Assembly: GCF_020382885.2 (NCBI RefSeq)
Contig: NC_058513.1
Coordinates: forward strand, 9,767,774 to 9,831,773
DNA length: 64,000 nucleotides
Reading direction: 5' to 3'
DNA from: Scatophagus argus
Lineage: Eukaryota > Chordata > Actinopteri > Scatophagidae
Below are positions 48,096 to 61,700 of this stretch, in pieces. The notes beneath the pieces were generated by a model. The model did not search any database and was not told where the DNA came from. It saw only the letters and a program-made list of their open reading frames with translations. The number at the start of each line of letters is the position of its first letter. Positions within the stretch are counted from its first letter, which is position 1. Made by a program: the position numbers and the translations under genes.

Positions 48096-50015
48096 ACTGT
48101 ACTGCTGCTGCTCTTCTGTATTCAGTGGGTTTTCTATTGTCACTCCTCCTCATTCTTGCACAGGGTGAGGTGTACACATCCTACACAGACTTGTTTTTCT
48201 TGATACCTCAGACATACATCCATTCTGCCACACATATGTATTGCCCGTGTGTAATTTGTTTCCTCTAAGTGATCAGGCCTTCTTATTAAATGCATTTTGA
48301 CCTCTGCTCAGATCTTCATTAATGTCCTACAAAATGCATATCCAGAACAGTTGCGTGATATTTGAGCTATTGTTTGTTTCAGTCACCTTCTGAATGCACA
48401 TTAACTTCAGACTGTTTAAATAGTTTGCTGGCTTTAACTGTTCCTGTTCTGCTCCCTCTCTGCTTTACTTTGCTTAGCAACTAAAATAAACACAAGTTGA
48501 GGGAAGGAGTGAAGTGATCTGACTACTGTCAATATATTTTCACGACTGTCATGCTATAAATCAACCTGTTTAATTGTGACTTTTTTTATTATTATTATTT
48601 TGCTTTAACTACATACAAACACGGCTGGATTCTACTCTTGACAGTCTGGACTAAAAATGTATATGATTTAAATACTATGAGATTAGATAAGAATGTTCTG
48701 TACATTTTTGCAGTGTATACCTTGTCAAGGTGAACTAGCCTGCAGCATTATATAGGGACAAAACAAACACTGGCTCTAGAGAAGGCCGTTCTTCTCATGT
48801 TTTTAGCCCATGGAAGCAGCGGATTAGGTGAGGGTCATTCACTGTGCTGCAGTTTGTGACGTCACCTCTAGATGCTTGATAAAATCCTACCCACTGGACC
48901 TTTAGGACACCTTCATTTAGAAGTCATACTCAAATTAACAGACATTTAAAAACAGAAAATAGAAAATAAATATGAAAGAATTATTTTCTTTCATATTTTA
49001 GAAAGACAGAAAATGCAATGCCGTTAACATAAATAAAGTGGCAAGCTAGTTCACTGTGAGAATCTATTTATTACATATAAACATACACATTGATTTAAAG
49101 CTTGACAATCATGAAGATATCTTTAATATAACTGGTGTGTCCTCACACGTCCCTCCTCTTCTTAGACCCTCCTGAAGTGCCCTCAATCTTTCAACCCGAT
49201 GAAAGGAATGAGAACGTCACAAATACAAAGAAGAGCAAACAAGACGTTTAATCGGAGAGTCATGCACAAGCACAAAGCACCAAACACAAACAAGAAAATG
49301 GAACACATTCATCACCTCCTTTAATCATTTTAAGTCTCTTTTGTTTCTACCTGCAGCAAAGGGAACAAGAGAAGGCAAAACTGCCAGACACAACTCAGTG
49401 ACGCAGAGAAATTATCCTATGTTCACCGACTGGTGTGAGTTAAGAACAATTAAATTGCAAAGTCAAACAATTTAGACAGATAATGCAGTTAATGAATATT
49501 CAGAGTGGGTTGAAAGAGACAACACCTTTTCCTTCAAGCACTTGTCCTGGCTAAAAATTAACTCCAGTCAGAGACACGGATCATAGCAGGAGCTCAGCAG
49601 AAAGATAAACAGCCTGTTCACTGGGGAAAAAGTGCCTTTCTCGTGTTTTTATCCTCTTTTTCTCCACATTCAACAGCACACCATCTTTAGATAGAAAAGA
49701 ATTGTAGTCTCGCCTGAATGTTTGCCCACATAAGCTCAGCGTGATCACCCTCTCCGTTTGTTCATAGCAACACTGCACCAATGTAAAGTAGCCCCAAAAC
49801 CTTGGCCAGAGGCCCGTCTGAATTTTAAGTTTGCCCACTTGTGTGTCCCTGCACATCTCCCTCCTTCTCCTTCTCGCTCTATCAAGCCTCCGGGGCTCAC
49901 TTATTTAGGAGGACATACACATATCAAGGGCCTCCTTTTAGTCCTCTGAGGCCCAGGGACAATATTTCTTATTTCCTGTCCGGCTGGACAAACCCGCCCA
50001 CTGTCACCTCATTGC
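48096..50015. other. divergent intergenic region, prostasin-like protease / Ig-superfamily gene
   Basis: The two genes are transcribed outward from this 1.9-kb interval. No coding exon is supported. An 11-bp inverted repeat (ATATGAAAGAA and its complement) occurs around 48971-48998. The promoter of the Ig gene lies at the right end. Confidence 0.5.
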
Positions 50016-50024
50016 TCTATATAA
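50016..50024 (+). promoter_or_regulatory. TATA box of the Ig-superfamily gene
   Basis: CTATATAAG lies 57 bases before the ATG at 50081. Transcription would start near 50048, leaving a leader of about 30 bases. This supports the ATG at 50081 and argues against in-frame upstream ATGs, which lie before or within the core promoter or leader. Confidence 0.6.
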
Positions 50025-50080
50025 GACAGCAAAAGGCCCTGATGATAAGAAGTTGGTTTGGTCTCAAGATAAGCCTGGCC

Positions 50081-53000
50081 ATGAAGTGTAAAGTCCTAGT
50101 CTATGTCGCCTTCCTGACTCTCATGAAGAATGGTGAGTGTCTTTACATACACACAGGCTGCACTGTTGTTTCTTCACCTAATAAACAGGTTTGCGCTGAT
50201 GAGGTGAAATTGGAGATATTTACTCTCAGTTATCTCCGATGGACTGAAATTTGAAAGCTTGTAACAGACAGTTTTCACAGAATAGCCAATCAGTTAGTTT
50301 GTGTTGATCCTACTGAGTTAACCGTACACGTACAGCTGGTGCATGTCGGTCATTTTCCGAAATGTAGGAGGTAAGATGCTTCTGATCTCTACTTTGTGCT
50401 TTGTGTTGATTTATGGTAACTTTCAGAGTCAGCTCCCCCTTCGTGGCTGTATTAGCCTTTGTGACTGTATTCAAATCAATGCATAGGACTGTTTCACATC
50501 ATTATTGGATTTACGGAACTATTGCATTAATGTAATGAGGTCCTGTGATTTGTCACATGTTTGTTTCAGCCAAAACTGCGCATTTAAACCTGGCTATTAT
50601 ACAAAATGTCTCCAGATTAAATTTATAGAAAATGTACAGTGTTACAATGCATATCATGACTTATGATATTGCAGTGTAAAATATAGCCATAAATCCCTAA
50701 AGTCTAATAATATTCATATGCACTGAGAATAATAATAAAAAAAACCCTGCTGTTTACAGCTGCACTGCCAGTGCTTATTTAGAATGGCTTAAATGGCCTT
50801 ATACATCAGGTGGCACACATCTTCTTTGTTTACCTGACCTATGTTATCATTTTGATTTGACTATGTGCACTTTTGTAGTCAAAAATAGACACAAATGAAA
50901 ACAGAGCATTCATGTCATTTAAAGCTCTTGGTTTTTTCCTACCTCTAAACCTGCTTTGATCCGCCCATCTGTCACACTTAATAAATACACTTCACACAAA
51001 GCAAGTTTACAAGTTCTTGGTTCTATGCCTGAGGGTATTTATTGTACTAGTTACTAATTAAGCTGATTGGGCGACCAAACCTGAATGAAAAGCTTTATAT
51101 GTACACTCATTCAAGGGGGTATACTGAGATTATTGATTTACGATTAGGGGTGAAAAGAAAGAATGTGCAGTGGAAAGTTTCATGAGACTCAAACCCCCAG
51201 CACAACAGTGTTTGTTCAGGTATTTTTGCATGTTCCAAGTGGAAGAGAAAGATTCTTCTTTTGAAAGAAGACATGACACAATGTAATGCAATGTTATGTA
51301 AGCTAGCCTTTAGTGTTACCCTTGACTCAGATTATGAAAGTTTAATAGCAAAAATATACTGAATTCAAATACAAATATTTTGTCGTCCTTTTCCTTCAAC
51401 AGAAATGTATTTTAAATTAAAACTGCAGTTGAACATCAGACTCAAACAGTAAGCTAATATTACAGGCTCATTTCACAGACCTGTCTGTGTTGTACTAAAT
51501 AGCATCAGTGAGTGAGTAAAAGCTCTTCATTTTCTCTCCATCTAAACTTCTTCTTTTCTGCTTGCAGTGTCTCCAAGTGACATTCAGGCCAGCCCAAATA
51601 CAAATGCAACCTTCCCCTGTAATGTGACGTTCCCTGTTGCTTTGAAGAGGGACAAAGTAGACATGTCTCTCATCAAAGCCAGCTGGAGGAGTAACGGCTC
51701 TGACATTGCCTCATTCAGTAAAGCATCAGAACAAATAACAGAAGGCTTCAGCTGGGACACCAGAGATTTCATCAATGGGGACTTTTCACTGACCGTCCTC
51801 AGGGCCAGTCTTGACCTGCAGGGGGTGTATGAATGCACAGTCAGCTACAACTCCACAATGCAGCACTCCAGTAACGTTACATTTAGCATCCTCTGTAAGT
51901 CTTTGTTCAGTCGTTGAGATTTGATTTGGGGTTTAAGTGTCCATTTGAACGCAAAAGAATAAACAAAGCTTCTACTTGTCCCCTCTTTAGCTTCCCCTGC
52001 TCTCTCAGTCCCTCAGCAGTGGGTTGTGTTGGAAAGAGACAGCCAGCTTAAATGCCACGCATATGGCTACTACCCTCCTCCTGTGTCTTTCTCGTGGACC
52101 AGAAACGGGCAAGTGATTCAGCCTCCCTATCACACTGAAGGTGAACGGACTCCAGATGGGTACTACATGGCCATCGGCAACCTGACCTTCTATCCTTCCC
52201 GTCAGGACCAGAATGTGACCTTTGGCTGCAAAGTTTCACACAGTGGCAGTGATCAGGAGCTGGATTTCCGACTCAATATCACCTGTGAGTGGCTCAACAA
52301 CACAGCACATTAAAGGTCGCAAAGGTCTCTTTCATGTAGAACTAGCATGACTACTTCTGTCAATCATTATAAGACTGAGAACCAAAAGATTTTATTTTGT
52401 TTACTGTCTTTATTTCTCAGATCTCCCTATTGTTAGACTTTCAGCCTTGCCCTCACAGTCCAAAAACATCCCTCTCACGCTTTACTGTGATGTGGAGAGT
52501 TTCTATCCAGAGGAAGTGTCTGTGTCCTGGCTTCAAAATGGCACACTTCTCCCTGAGCCACCTGCCACTCAGCAAAACCCAGACGGGACCTACAGAAGCA
52601 GACGTTTTCATACTTTGAGCTCCCAGCAAAGAGAACAAGGTGGCAAAGTTGAGTGTGCAATAAATCAGCCTGGAGTTGTGCATCCAGTCAGTGCCTCAGC
52701 ATACCTAGAAAAACTGGATCCTCAAGGTAAAATCTAAATTAATTACCTGCATTATCTGTGAGAACAAGACACTCTACAGTTTAAACCTTATGTTCAAACA
52801 GTCTGTGAGTCATTCAACTAATAAAAGAACAAGTCAGCTTCTTTATGCCTAGGCTAAATATTGTTGTGCTATTCCTGTAGGCAGCTGCACTGTTGTAACC
52901 TGTTCCTCTTGTTCTTGGTGCTTTGTCAATGCTGCCTTTTATGGTTTATCACTCTTTGTAAACTCAGATGAACCTCCGGTGTTGACTAAATCAGCCAAAG

Positions 53001-56000
53001 CATCTGTGGCCATGATGTGTATTTCTCTGGTGCTGGTCTTCCTGCTCTGCTTTGGCTTTTCTTGGAGGAGGAGGGATGGTGAGTCAGACCCTTTAAATGA
53101 AATAAAGCCCGGTTTGTGACACTCATCACGGAGAATGACCTAAGGGTGGAAAATGGCAACTTTTTCATTTTGAAATGATCTTATTTGGCTTTTGAGAGAA
53201 GAAAAAACTATATTTCACAAGAAAAAAGTCAAACCTGGCAGAAAGATTAAAATATACAGAATATAAATGTTTTCTTTCTTATCCTTTAAATTCTGACCAG
53301 TTATGTATGCCAGGACATATACAGATATTAAAAACATAAGCAAATAAAGTTTCCAGTAAAAACAGATGCATTGTCGTAGTTTCAGTTCTCCAAGCTGTAA
53401 GCACACACTGAATTTTGGAAACACTTGGTCCAACATATTATAGCCTTTAATTATTGCACAATAACTGCCATGTCAGTTTCCCTTCTCTTTCACTGACTTT
53501 TTTATCTCCATTCTTTCTCTTCTCACTCAGAGAAACAGAAGTCTCTGAATGTTTCAGGGATCATCCTCCCTCCACGTGTGACTGTAGGCCAAAAGGGCAG
53601 GGTGACAGTAAGCATTGAGGGCAGGAGGGTAGACCGAGTCCTGACTGCATGGTTCCTCAATGACACCCCGATCTCTGACACTTCACTGACAGGTAGAAGA
53701 GCTCACACACACACTGACATAACCAGGTTATTGTGAATAAGTCTTTGACCACACAGGGCTGGATCAGGCCAATATAGTTTTAAATTTTAGTGGATATCAC
53801 AAAATTTACAAAACACCACTCTGTATTGTATACACCAAAGCAGAAATACAGCTGTTGTGTAAACAGTGACTTCTGAGGTGACTGTAAGCTTGTTAATCAA
53901 CCAGTGGAGACACCAGTAGCTGGCAGTTGGAATTTGTTGCCTTTGGACAGCACAAAGTTAGTTGTGTTTCCGATTGTTGTGCTATGCTAAACTAAATGAC
54001 TGCTGGTTATTGTTTCACAACAACTCAATTAGAGCTACTTTAAGGGAAATGAAAAGGAGGAACTGGATATTAGATGTTTATTAAACATTTTTGAAACATG
54101 CTGTTCATGGTGCATTATGGGAAGAATATGAGCCAGCATGTACACCATGTATGTTGGAGCTTGAATCTAATAAGACTCTAAATTTCTGAATATCTGGAAC
54201 TGTGCTGAATTGATAATTAACTTTCTATTGTTGAACTTGTGGGGGGAAAAAAAACAAACTTTTGTGTTTTCTCTTTTACACTTAATTCTGCTAACAATTT
54301 ACAATCTTACACACATAGGAACATCCACAGCTAACTTTAACTGTCTCTATAACCCCTTAACCACCATCCATCTGCCCTACGGTCTAACTCTCACCTCCCC
54401 AGTATCAGAGAAAGGTCCTCTGCTGCCCTCCAGAGGCGAGATGGGTTACTACAAGCTGCACACGCAGGGGCCGCTGCACTCATCTGGAAGTGACACTCAA
54501 CAGCTGATCTCCTCCCTCACCTTCATCCCTCAGATTTCTCTCCACAAGGGGGCGGTGTTTAAATGTCAGGTGTCCTACGCAGGCAAAGACAAGATTGTGG
54601 TGGAGAAGGTGTCAGAAAAGTTTACAATTCTGTGTAAGAAAAGATGTCCTCTTATTTACTTTGCTGCTGCTTTTCTATGATTTCTTTTTTAAGTTTTTAA
54701 AATTTTGTCTTTTTTTAAAAAAAAAAATGTTTTTAAAAACTTTGTCTTTTAGCTGCTCCAGAAGTATCAGAAATTCAGCTGGCAGAGACACAAAATGACT
54801 CCAGTAAGTCAAACAGTTTATGTCTCTACTATGGTTAAATACATGTAACATTTTTGGTTTTGTGTGAAGCCACATCCCTGTAATTTCTGTCTTCCAGATG
54901 TCATCAGTATGACTGTCAAGGCATCACATTTTCATCCTGATGTCATTACCTTCCGCTGGTTCTGCCAGGGGGGTGAGCTGAGCCCTGTGGCTTCCCAGGC
55001 TTCATCCTCACCTCGACCCAATTCTGAAGGCTTGTTTTCAGCCTACAGTCAATGTAAACTGCCCCTGAGTGAACTGGAAAAGGGAAGCACAAAAGTGTGG
55101 GTCAGTGTCCACCACATTTCCCTGAAGCAACCGATCACTCGTGAGACCACAGGTGAGACAGAGGGGAAGTAAGGCATAAAATTTAATGGTGCATAATAAT
55201 AAGTGCTTAATTCCCTTTTTATCTCAAATAGGCTTCATCAAGAGGCCATGTGTATCTGAAATCGTCAGCTCCGCTGCTTCCCCAGGTCAGACTTTGACCT
55301 TGGGATGTGAAATCACAGATTTCTACCCTCCAAACATATCTGTCACCTGGCTGAAGCTCAGAGAGGGAGAGCAAGATGACCGAGAGGAGGAGGTGATAGA
55401 GGGAGGAGAGATGTGGGGCCCCATACAGACTCATTCCAGACTCTACAGGGCCACAGCCGCACTGACAAGAAGGGCAACACATCAAGAGAAAAAGGAGCGT
55501 GGAGGAGGGCTTATATGTAGAGTGGAGCACTGTTCCCTAGCTGAGCCTATTGAGAGACACTGGAGAAATGGTGACATAGGTGTGAATCATTATAGTCACT
55601 TTTACTGTCGATAGATTACTCTTTTTGATTTTATCCACACAATATGGAGGATATTCCTACAACATCAATACAAAAAAATTATACAAGTTCATATGCTTTA
55701 ATGCTTTTTCATTCAATTGCACTTTCTGTTTGCGTTCCTTTAGTTGCTCCCTCCATTCCTGCATCGATCTCAGTGTGTTGGAGCAGTGAAGGAGTTGGTG
55801 TGTTCTCTCTCCTGTTGAAGGGAGGTCACCCTAAGGTCAAACTACTCTGGGCAGCGGGAGGACTCAATCTCTCGCCACTGGTGTCCAATGAGACAGAGGA
55901 GATAGGAGATGATGGACAGAGGGAGCTGAAAAGTGTGTGCGCCCTGGAGAGGTCCACAAGCCCGCCAAGTCAAACAAGTAAACAGCTGGAGAGACAGAAG

Positions 56001-56913
56001 AACGGACATGCAATAAGTACTTGTCCTTTATATATACATGTATATAGACGCATGGCAGGGCTGTTCCACTGGTCACACGCCTGATGCATTTCCAAAAGAG
56101 TTTTTTTCTTTAGTCTTTAAAAAGTGAGTAACATTTGCGAAAAGTTTGAGGTGAAACAGTGATTTAGTGCATTCAAACACCAAATCCCATTCATCTAAGC
56201 CACAGAACTTGTTTCAAAATGTCGGAAAACATTTCACAAAACATTGCTAAATTGTTTGTAGTATTTAAAGAAGAACTCCAATAATTTTAATGTTCACTCT
56301 GCAAAAACTATTGTGTTGTGTTTCTCTTGTAAACTCTGGTCGTAATCTTCTTCTTTTTTATTTACTGCTGTTGCTTCACAGAAACAAAAGCTGCTGTCAC
56401 AGACCCTGACGCTGAGGGAATAGAATACATTGACGAAAAAGTGGATGGAGAGAATAACAACATTGACAGGGACGAGGAAACAACATCAGAGGCGGATGAG
56501 GATAGCAACAAAGAGAGGGAGGAAGACCCCAGCGCTCTGCACATCAACAGAGTCAACTTGAAGAAGGGTCCCAGAGAAAATGAGAGAGCGCGTCTGAGAG
56601 TCTGTGTGGAGATCACACACCCTGCACTCAAGCTTCCTGTTTACAGAACCTGGACAGGTAAGTCATTGCAAACGGATCACTACTGTAGAATCAGTTTCTC
56701 AAATTAACATCTTAGTGGTAGTGAATTAATTGATACAGCATAACATCCAAATGGCGTTTTTAAGCACACATGCAAATTAAAGAGTGTGTCATGAAAAACC
56801 TCTCACTAAGGCCGTGAAAGATTACAGAGAAGTGAACTGTCATTTTGTTGGTTCGTTTTTCAACTCCATCTTGTGTCCTTTTTTCAGAGCCCAATGAGGA
56901 AATTTCATCTTAA
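50081..56913 (+). CDS. Ig-superfamily membrane protein with Ig-like domains on both sides of the transmembrane exon
   Basis: 931 aa from 13 exons, every internal junction in phase 1: 50081-50132 (signal peptide), 51568-51894, 51991-52284, 52421-52726, 52968-53078, 53531-53692, 54319-54633, 54753-54803, 54898-55152, 55232-55579, 55744-56016, 56382-56657, 56888-56913. Exon 2 encodes a V-like domain (FPCNVTFP...GVYECTVSY). Exons 3 and 4 encode two C1-like domains (LKCHAYGYYPP; LYCDVESFYPEEVSVSW). Exon 5 encodes a helix (VAMMCISLVLVFLLCFGF) followed by WRRRDEK, a stop-transfer signal. Unexpectedly, further Ig-like segments follow: exons 6-7, exons 8-9 (cysteines lost), exon 10 (LGCEITDFYPPNISVTW with a paired Cys), and exons 11-12, split by an acidic insert. 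The front half recalls SIRP or tapasin (V-C1-C1). I do not recognise the whole protein, and no ligand can be named. Two genes cannot be fully excluded. Confidence 0.78.
50133..51567. other. first intron of the Ig-superfamily gene
   Basis: 1.4-kb AT-rich intron between the signal-peptide exon and the V-like exon. No other feature is recognised. Confidence 0.6.
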
Positions 56914-58784
56914 GCGTGAAACTGCTGATGCATGCAGGAGTGCCTCTCTATTTCATATATCCCTTACAGTATAATATATCTAATACTCTGTATGTCTGTG
57001 AAGTTAGTATTCATGTTTTTTGGATATCCAGGTGTGGTGTGGTTTTGCTTCCAACATTTCTGGTCTTTATTTATTACTTTATATTCTTAATCTGTCATCC
57101 ATTTTTTTTTTTCAAACTGCACGATTTTTACAAATGTTTTCATATTTTTGTACAAAGAATTTTACAATAACAATCCAGGTATTTGGATTCTTTTCTAAAT
57201 CTGCGCTGGAAAATAAAATCTACATTTTGTGAAGAGATGTCTCTTTTTGTTTTGTTTTGGATTTTGTTTTTGTCTATGAAAACTGAATCGGCAGTCACTG
57301 TTGGTTGTTGGTCACTAAGTTCCATTTGGTGTTCTGACATTTGTTGTTCGATAAGTTCTCGCTTCAATACAGTACTTCTGTTTTTCTTGTTTGCTCTCCG
57401 ACCACAGAAGTGTCACTTCACTATGCTATGCAGTGGAGGTGCTGAGTGGTTGAAATGAGTAATCAAGATGTCATTTAGTTAAGAGCTTCCTCCTGTGAGA
57501 TGATACAGCAAGGGCTTTTGTCATGGCTGCCCAATGTCGACAAATGGAAACATACGTGTTGTAGAATACAGTTTTTGTTCCTTTTACATGAAATTAGGCT
57601 TGTGTGTTTTGACAAAATTCTAACAATTTTCCTGTATATTGCATTCAATATTGCACAAGATAAGGGACAGCATCTGAAAAAACGTATAGGCCACATAAAA
57701 ACTGAGTAATAATGATTGCAGTATATGTGACATATGGGGGAGAATAAATATTGAATAAATAAAAATAGAAACTAAATACAAAAGACAGGATCAATTACAT
57801 ATAAAGCTTAGAGTGAGTCTACGTGGGTGGCAACAGGGAGCAATTGTAGCGTGCAATGTTGTTCAGTTATTAAAATGTATTCTAAATGTTAACGCTAAAA
57901 GTGCTGTTAAAAGGGTTCTCCGCCCATTTAACATTGCAAAACCAAAGAGATGATCTTTTTTTGTTCCACACATCCTTCCTCTTGCCAAAGCTTGGTGGCT
58001 ACTTCACCCACAATTAAAGTCACAACTTCTGTTGGACTAGCACTTGTTGCCTTTGCTTGTTGTTGGCATCCTCTGTGTGTGTGTGTGTGTTTAGGACTGC
58101 ACATTCAGACATAAAAAAGCAGGCAACAAAGTTTTAATTTATTGCTTTTTAACCCCACAGCTACTAGACCTTGTTTTGTTTTTTTAAAGGGACACTGACT
58201 CACGTGACATCGAGGTAATTAGTCAGTCTTTGCGCAGCTGCCTCCAGCCACAAAAGCCTTTCACGGGTTTTGATCGATTCATATGAAATGTGCTTAACAT
58301 ATATATCAAAATTAAGATCTGTTTGCTTTATGTTGTTGTTTTTTATTTTTTTAATTCACAGACTGTGCAAAAATGAGTCAGAGCTCCTGGTGTTTTTGTA
58401 ACATGTTACTGATGAATATGCGGTGGGAAAGCGGAAACACACGTATCACACATCAACTCACGAACCATCATCACACACAGACACACACTTGTTGGCTTAA
58501 TTTGGCCTGTCTGAAGCTCTGCGCACATCCGCAAACTGTGCAACACGTAGACTTGATGCACCGGCGACTCAGCTGTGTTAATCACACTCTTCCTGATCAT
58601 GAAAGATCGGACAGCAGCACGGGGAACTGAAGTGGACGTGCTGAAATCTGGTCGCGTTTGGAGGGAGCTTACCGTCCACTTTCTGATTTACCTTAGATTA
58701 TCAGATAAGCTCATTTGATTTGTGAGCACATCCACAGGTAATTAAATCTGATGGTCAGAGAATCGGGGAGGAGGAAGTTTGAAG
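56914..58784. other. 3' UTR of the Ig gene and promoter region of the acidic-protein gene
   Basis: AATAAA at 57212-57217 is a likely poly(A) site for the Ig gene. A (TG)n run occurs at about 58074-58092. The right part, around 58350-58784, is less AT-rich and probably contains the promoter and 5' UTR of the next gene. No coding exon is supported between. Confidence 0.45.
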
Positions 58785-61700
58785 ATGGACAACGACAGTC
58801 CCGTGTCCAGGGTGGAGAGGACTTTTTGGACAGTTTGGGTGAGCATCATCTCAAAACAAATGTGCACTGATACATTAGATTTAGTTTTTAATTTTAGAGG
58901 CTGTGAGATGTGGATGTAAGGTCTCATTTTTCATGTGTCCTTCACCTCCTCCTCCTCTCACACCACAAGGCAGCATGAAGTCTCTCTCTCTCTCTCCCTC
59001 TCCCCCCCTCTCCCTCTCTCTCTCTCTCTCTCTCCCTCTCCCCCCCCCCTCCCTCTCTCTCTCTCTCTCTCCCTCCCTCCCTCCGCCTCCCCTTGTCTGT
59101 GTTTTTGTTTACCTTGGCTGCTCTCTCTAGTCATCATTCACTGATTGTGGGAAATTTATTTTTCATTTATGTTGAATTGCAAATTTGCCTGTCGGACTTT
59201 TTTTTTCTTTTTTGTTTGGTTTTTTTTTTTTTTTTTTTTTTTGCATTTTCAGCCGGCTTTAGCAGTTTAACAGTGTCTAGCAACCCTCCTAAGAAATTAT
59301 TAAGAATTTGTAGGTCCATGAACTAAAACGTTATTGATTGATTTTTCTTTTTCTTTTTTTTTTGATCTCAGCCACAAGTATGGTGAGGTTTAGCATTAGT
59401 GAGGTTTTGTACTGATGATGAACAACAAGGTCTGGCTCGTGTATGGTGTTTCAGACCCTTTTCACAATAAATAGTTTTGCCTGATGAAACTAAGAACATC
59501 AGTGTTGAATATATTACATTTAGAGGTTCAAGTGTCATGTCCCTGCTTTTGCTGCAGGCTGGGTCACTTGGAGGACTTACAGTACTTAATGCTGACAACT
59601 GTTCATATCAATGTTTTTATATTTACAACAGATCAATTGTTGTGCTTTTACAGCTGCAACTTTACCGTTTTGATTTCTTTCACTGATCTCATCAACTTTG
59701 TTTCCAGATGTCCTGGTAGATGTTTTTAGAGGGGGGGGGGGGGCGATAAAATCACCTGATAACCAGACCAAACTTTCAGAGGAAACCGGGTTAATTATGC
59801 ATTGTACATTGGAGCAGCTCTATAGCCTGTCAAGATCTACCACACCAAACTCAGGAAATGAACCTGGCTTTGTGCGCGAGGGCATTGAAACAGGAAAGGG
59901 CTTTCCCAATAATGTTTCTGCAAAGCTTTGAGGGCATTATTGTGTAAATAGCCTTGTATGATGTAACAATAAGATTTCCCTTAACTGGACATCTTAACAA
60001 AGACAGCAAATGTACATGGAATGCATAATAATAAAAAAGATAATTGTATAAGAAATGAGAACATACATAGAACAAATGTGCAGTCAATTATGGAAATAAA
60101 CAAGTCAAAAAGTCTCTGAAAAAAGCCTTTTTTTTTCTCTCCATCTCATTCTCAGTACTATATAACTGGAGCAGTCAACAGATTCCTCAGTCCAGACCCC
60201 ACTAACACTGTTAGAAATGAGTCAGACTCCTTCCAGGATTCTGCAGCTGACAGTGAGCCTGCAAACTGTGGCCATGCAGAGGGTAATGCTGGTGAAATGG
60301 AAGTCGTGGGGGAACTGCCTCTTGCAACAGTCTCTGTGGTTAGCTCATCTCAGCCACTTGTTGCTTGGGAGCTTCCCACCACAGACATTGACTTAGGGCC
60401 CGATGAAGAAAGAGTGCAGTTCAAAACCCAGCTGAGCAGAGGCAGTGAAGGCAAAGCATCTGATGAAGCTGAGGACATGACAGAAGAACAGTTTGCCCTA
60501 ACAGGAAATGATGGAGCAGGACTGCTCATCCCTGAAGATGCAAAAGAAAACAAAGAAGAAGAAAATGGGGCTCAGATATTGTCCACTCATAGACTAGATG
60601 AGATGCAGGAGAATGATGAGTATGAAGAACATATGAGCACCAGGTCTTCAGGACTTACAGGTGATGCAGTGAATGAAGATGTGGAGGAAAGAGGAAGACA
60701 AGCCGTTGCTGAGGAGGAGATGACACCAAATGATCGACAAAAAATGGATGAGAACTTAACAAAGATTGAAACAGAAGAAGAGGATAAAATGCTTCATGAA
60801 GATGAACAAGATTTGAAGGCAGAAGACGTTGAGGTAAAATTATGCACAGTCACGACTTTCAGTCTAGAAGAGGGTGGAGTGCACATAGAAGAGGCAAAGG
60901 TGCAGAGAGACATGGCAGATACAGCAGTGAAGCACGAGGGGGTAGAAGAAACCGATGGTGCATTACTGCTGGCCTCTGAGAATGAAAACAAGTCTGATGA
61001 GAGAACAAGACAAGCTGAAAATCAACTCATAGTGTGTGAAGATTTGGCAGATTATGACAGAGATATCCAGGAAAACCAAAGCTTTACATCATTACACGCT
61101 GAGTTACAAATGGACAAAAGTCCATTTGAAAGCACATTGGATGAGAGGGAGCAGGGTGTCATCACTGAGGAAAAAAAGGGAAGTGAGGCTGCAAACCAAA
61201 CAACAGATGAAATGCCAGCCCAGGAGGACAACATCAAATCAGTTACAGAAGGTCAAGAAGAAGACATTTCAACCAGACATGTCACAGTCGGTGAAGAATT
61301 CATGCAGAATGCTCTAACAGAGCTCCACCCTGTTGAATTCACAGTTGGAGAACAGGAGGGTGTGGCTAAGGACACAGGCGTACAAACCAAGGCAAGAGAG
61401 ACAGATGATGTTAAAACAGAAAGCCATGGCGAAGTGATCGAGGGAAACGTTTACATGACAACAGGAAACATTTCTGTAGATGAGAAATTTATTGATAAAG
61501 ATCAAGTAGAAGCTGAGCGACTTCTCAGTGAAAGAGATGGCAAAGAAAGTTACATGGAAGTAGCATGTACAGCCACCTCAGTTACAGTAAAACCTGAAGG
61601 CGAGACTGGTCAGGAAATAAGTGGAGAGTTTAAAAATACTCCCCCAGGGATTTGTGAAGGCCAGTTTGTTGTGTCGCAGGAGCTAAATTCTCCAGCATAT

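Noticed and set aside
49841-50080. Upstream in-frame ATGs extending the Ig-superfamily signal peptide
   Set aside because: A TATA box at 50016-50024 and a clean signal peptide starting at 50081 make the extension unlikely to be transcribed.
58903-59144. Ser/Leu/Pro-rich reading frames over the CT block
   Set aside because: They are translations of a pyrimidine microsatellite within an intron.
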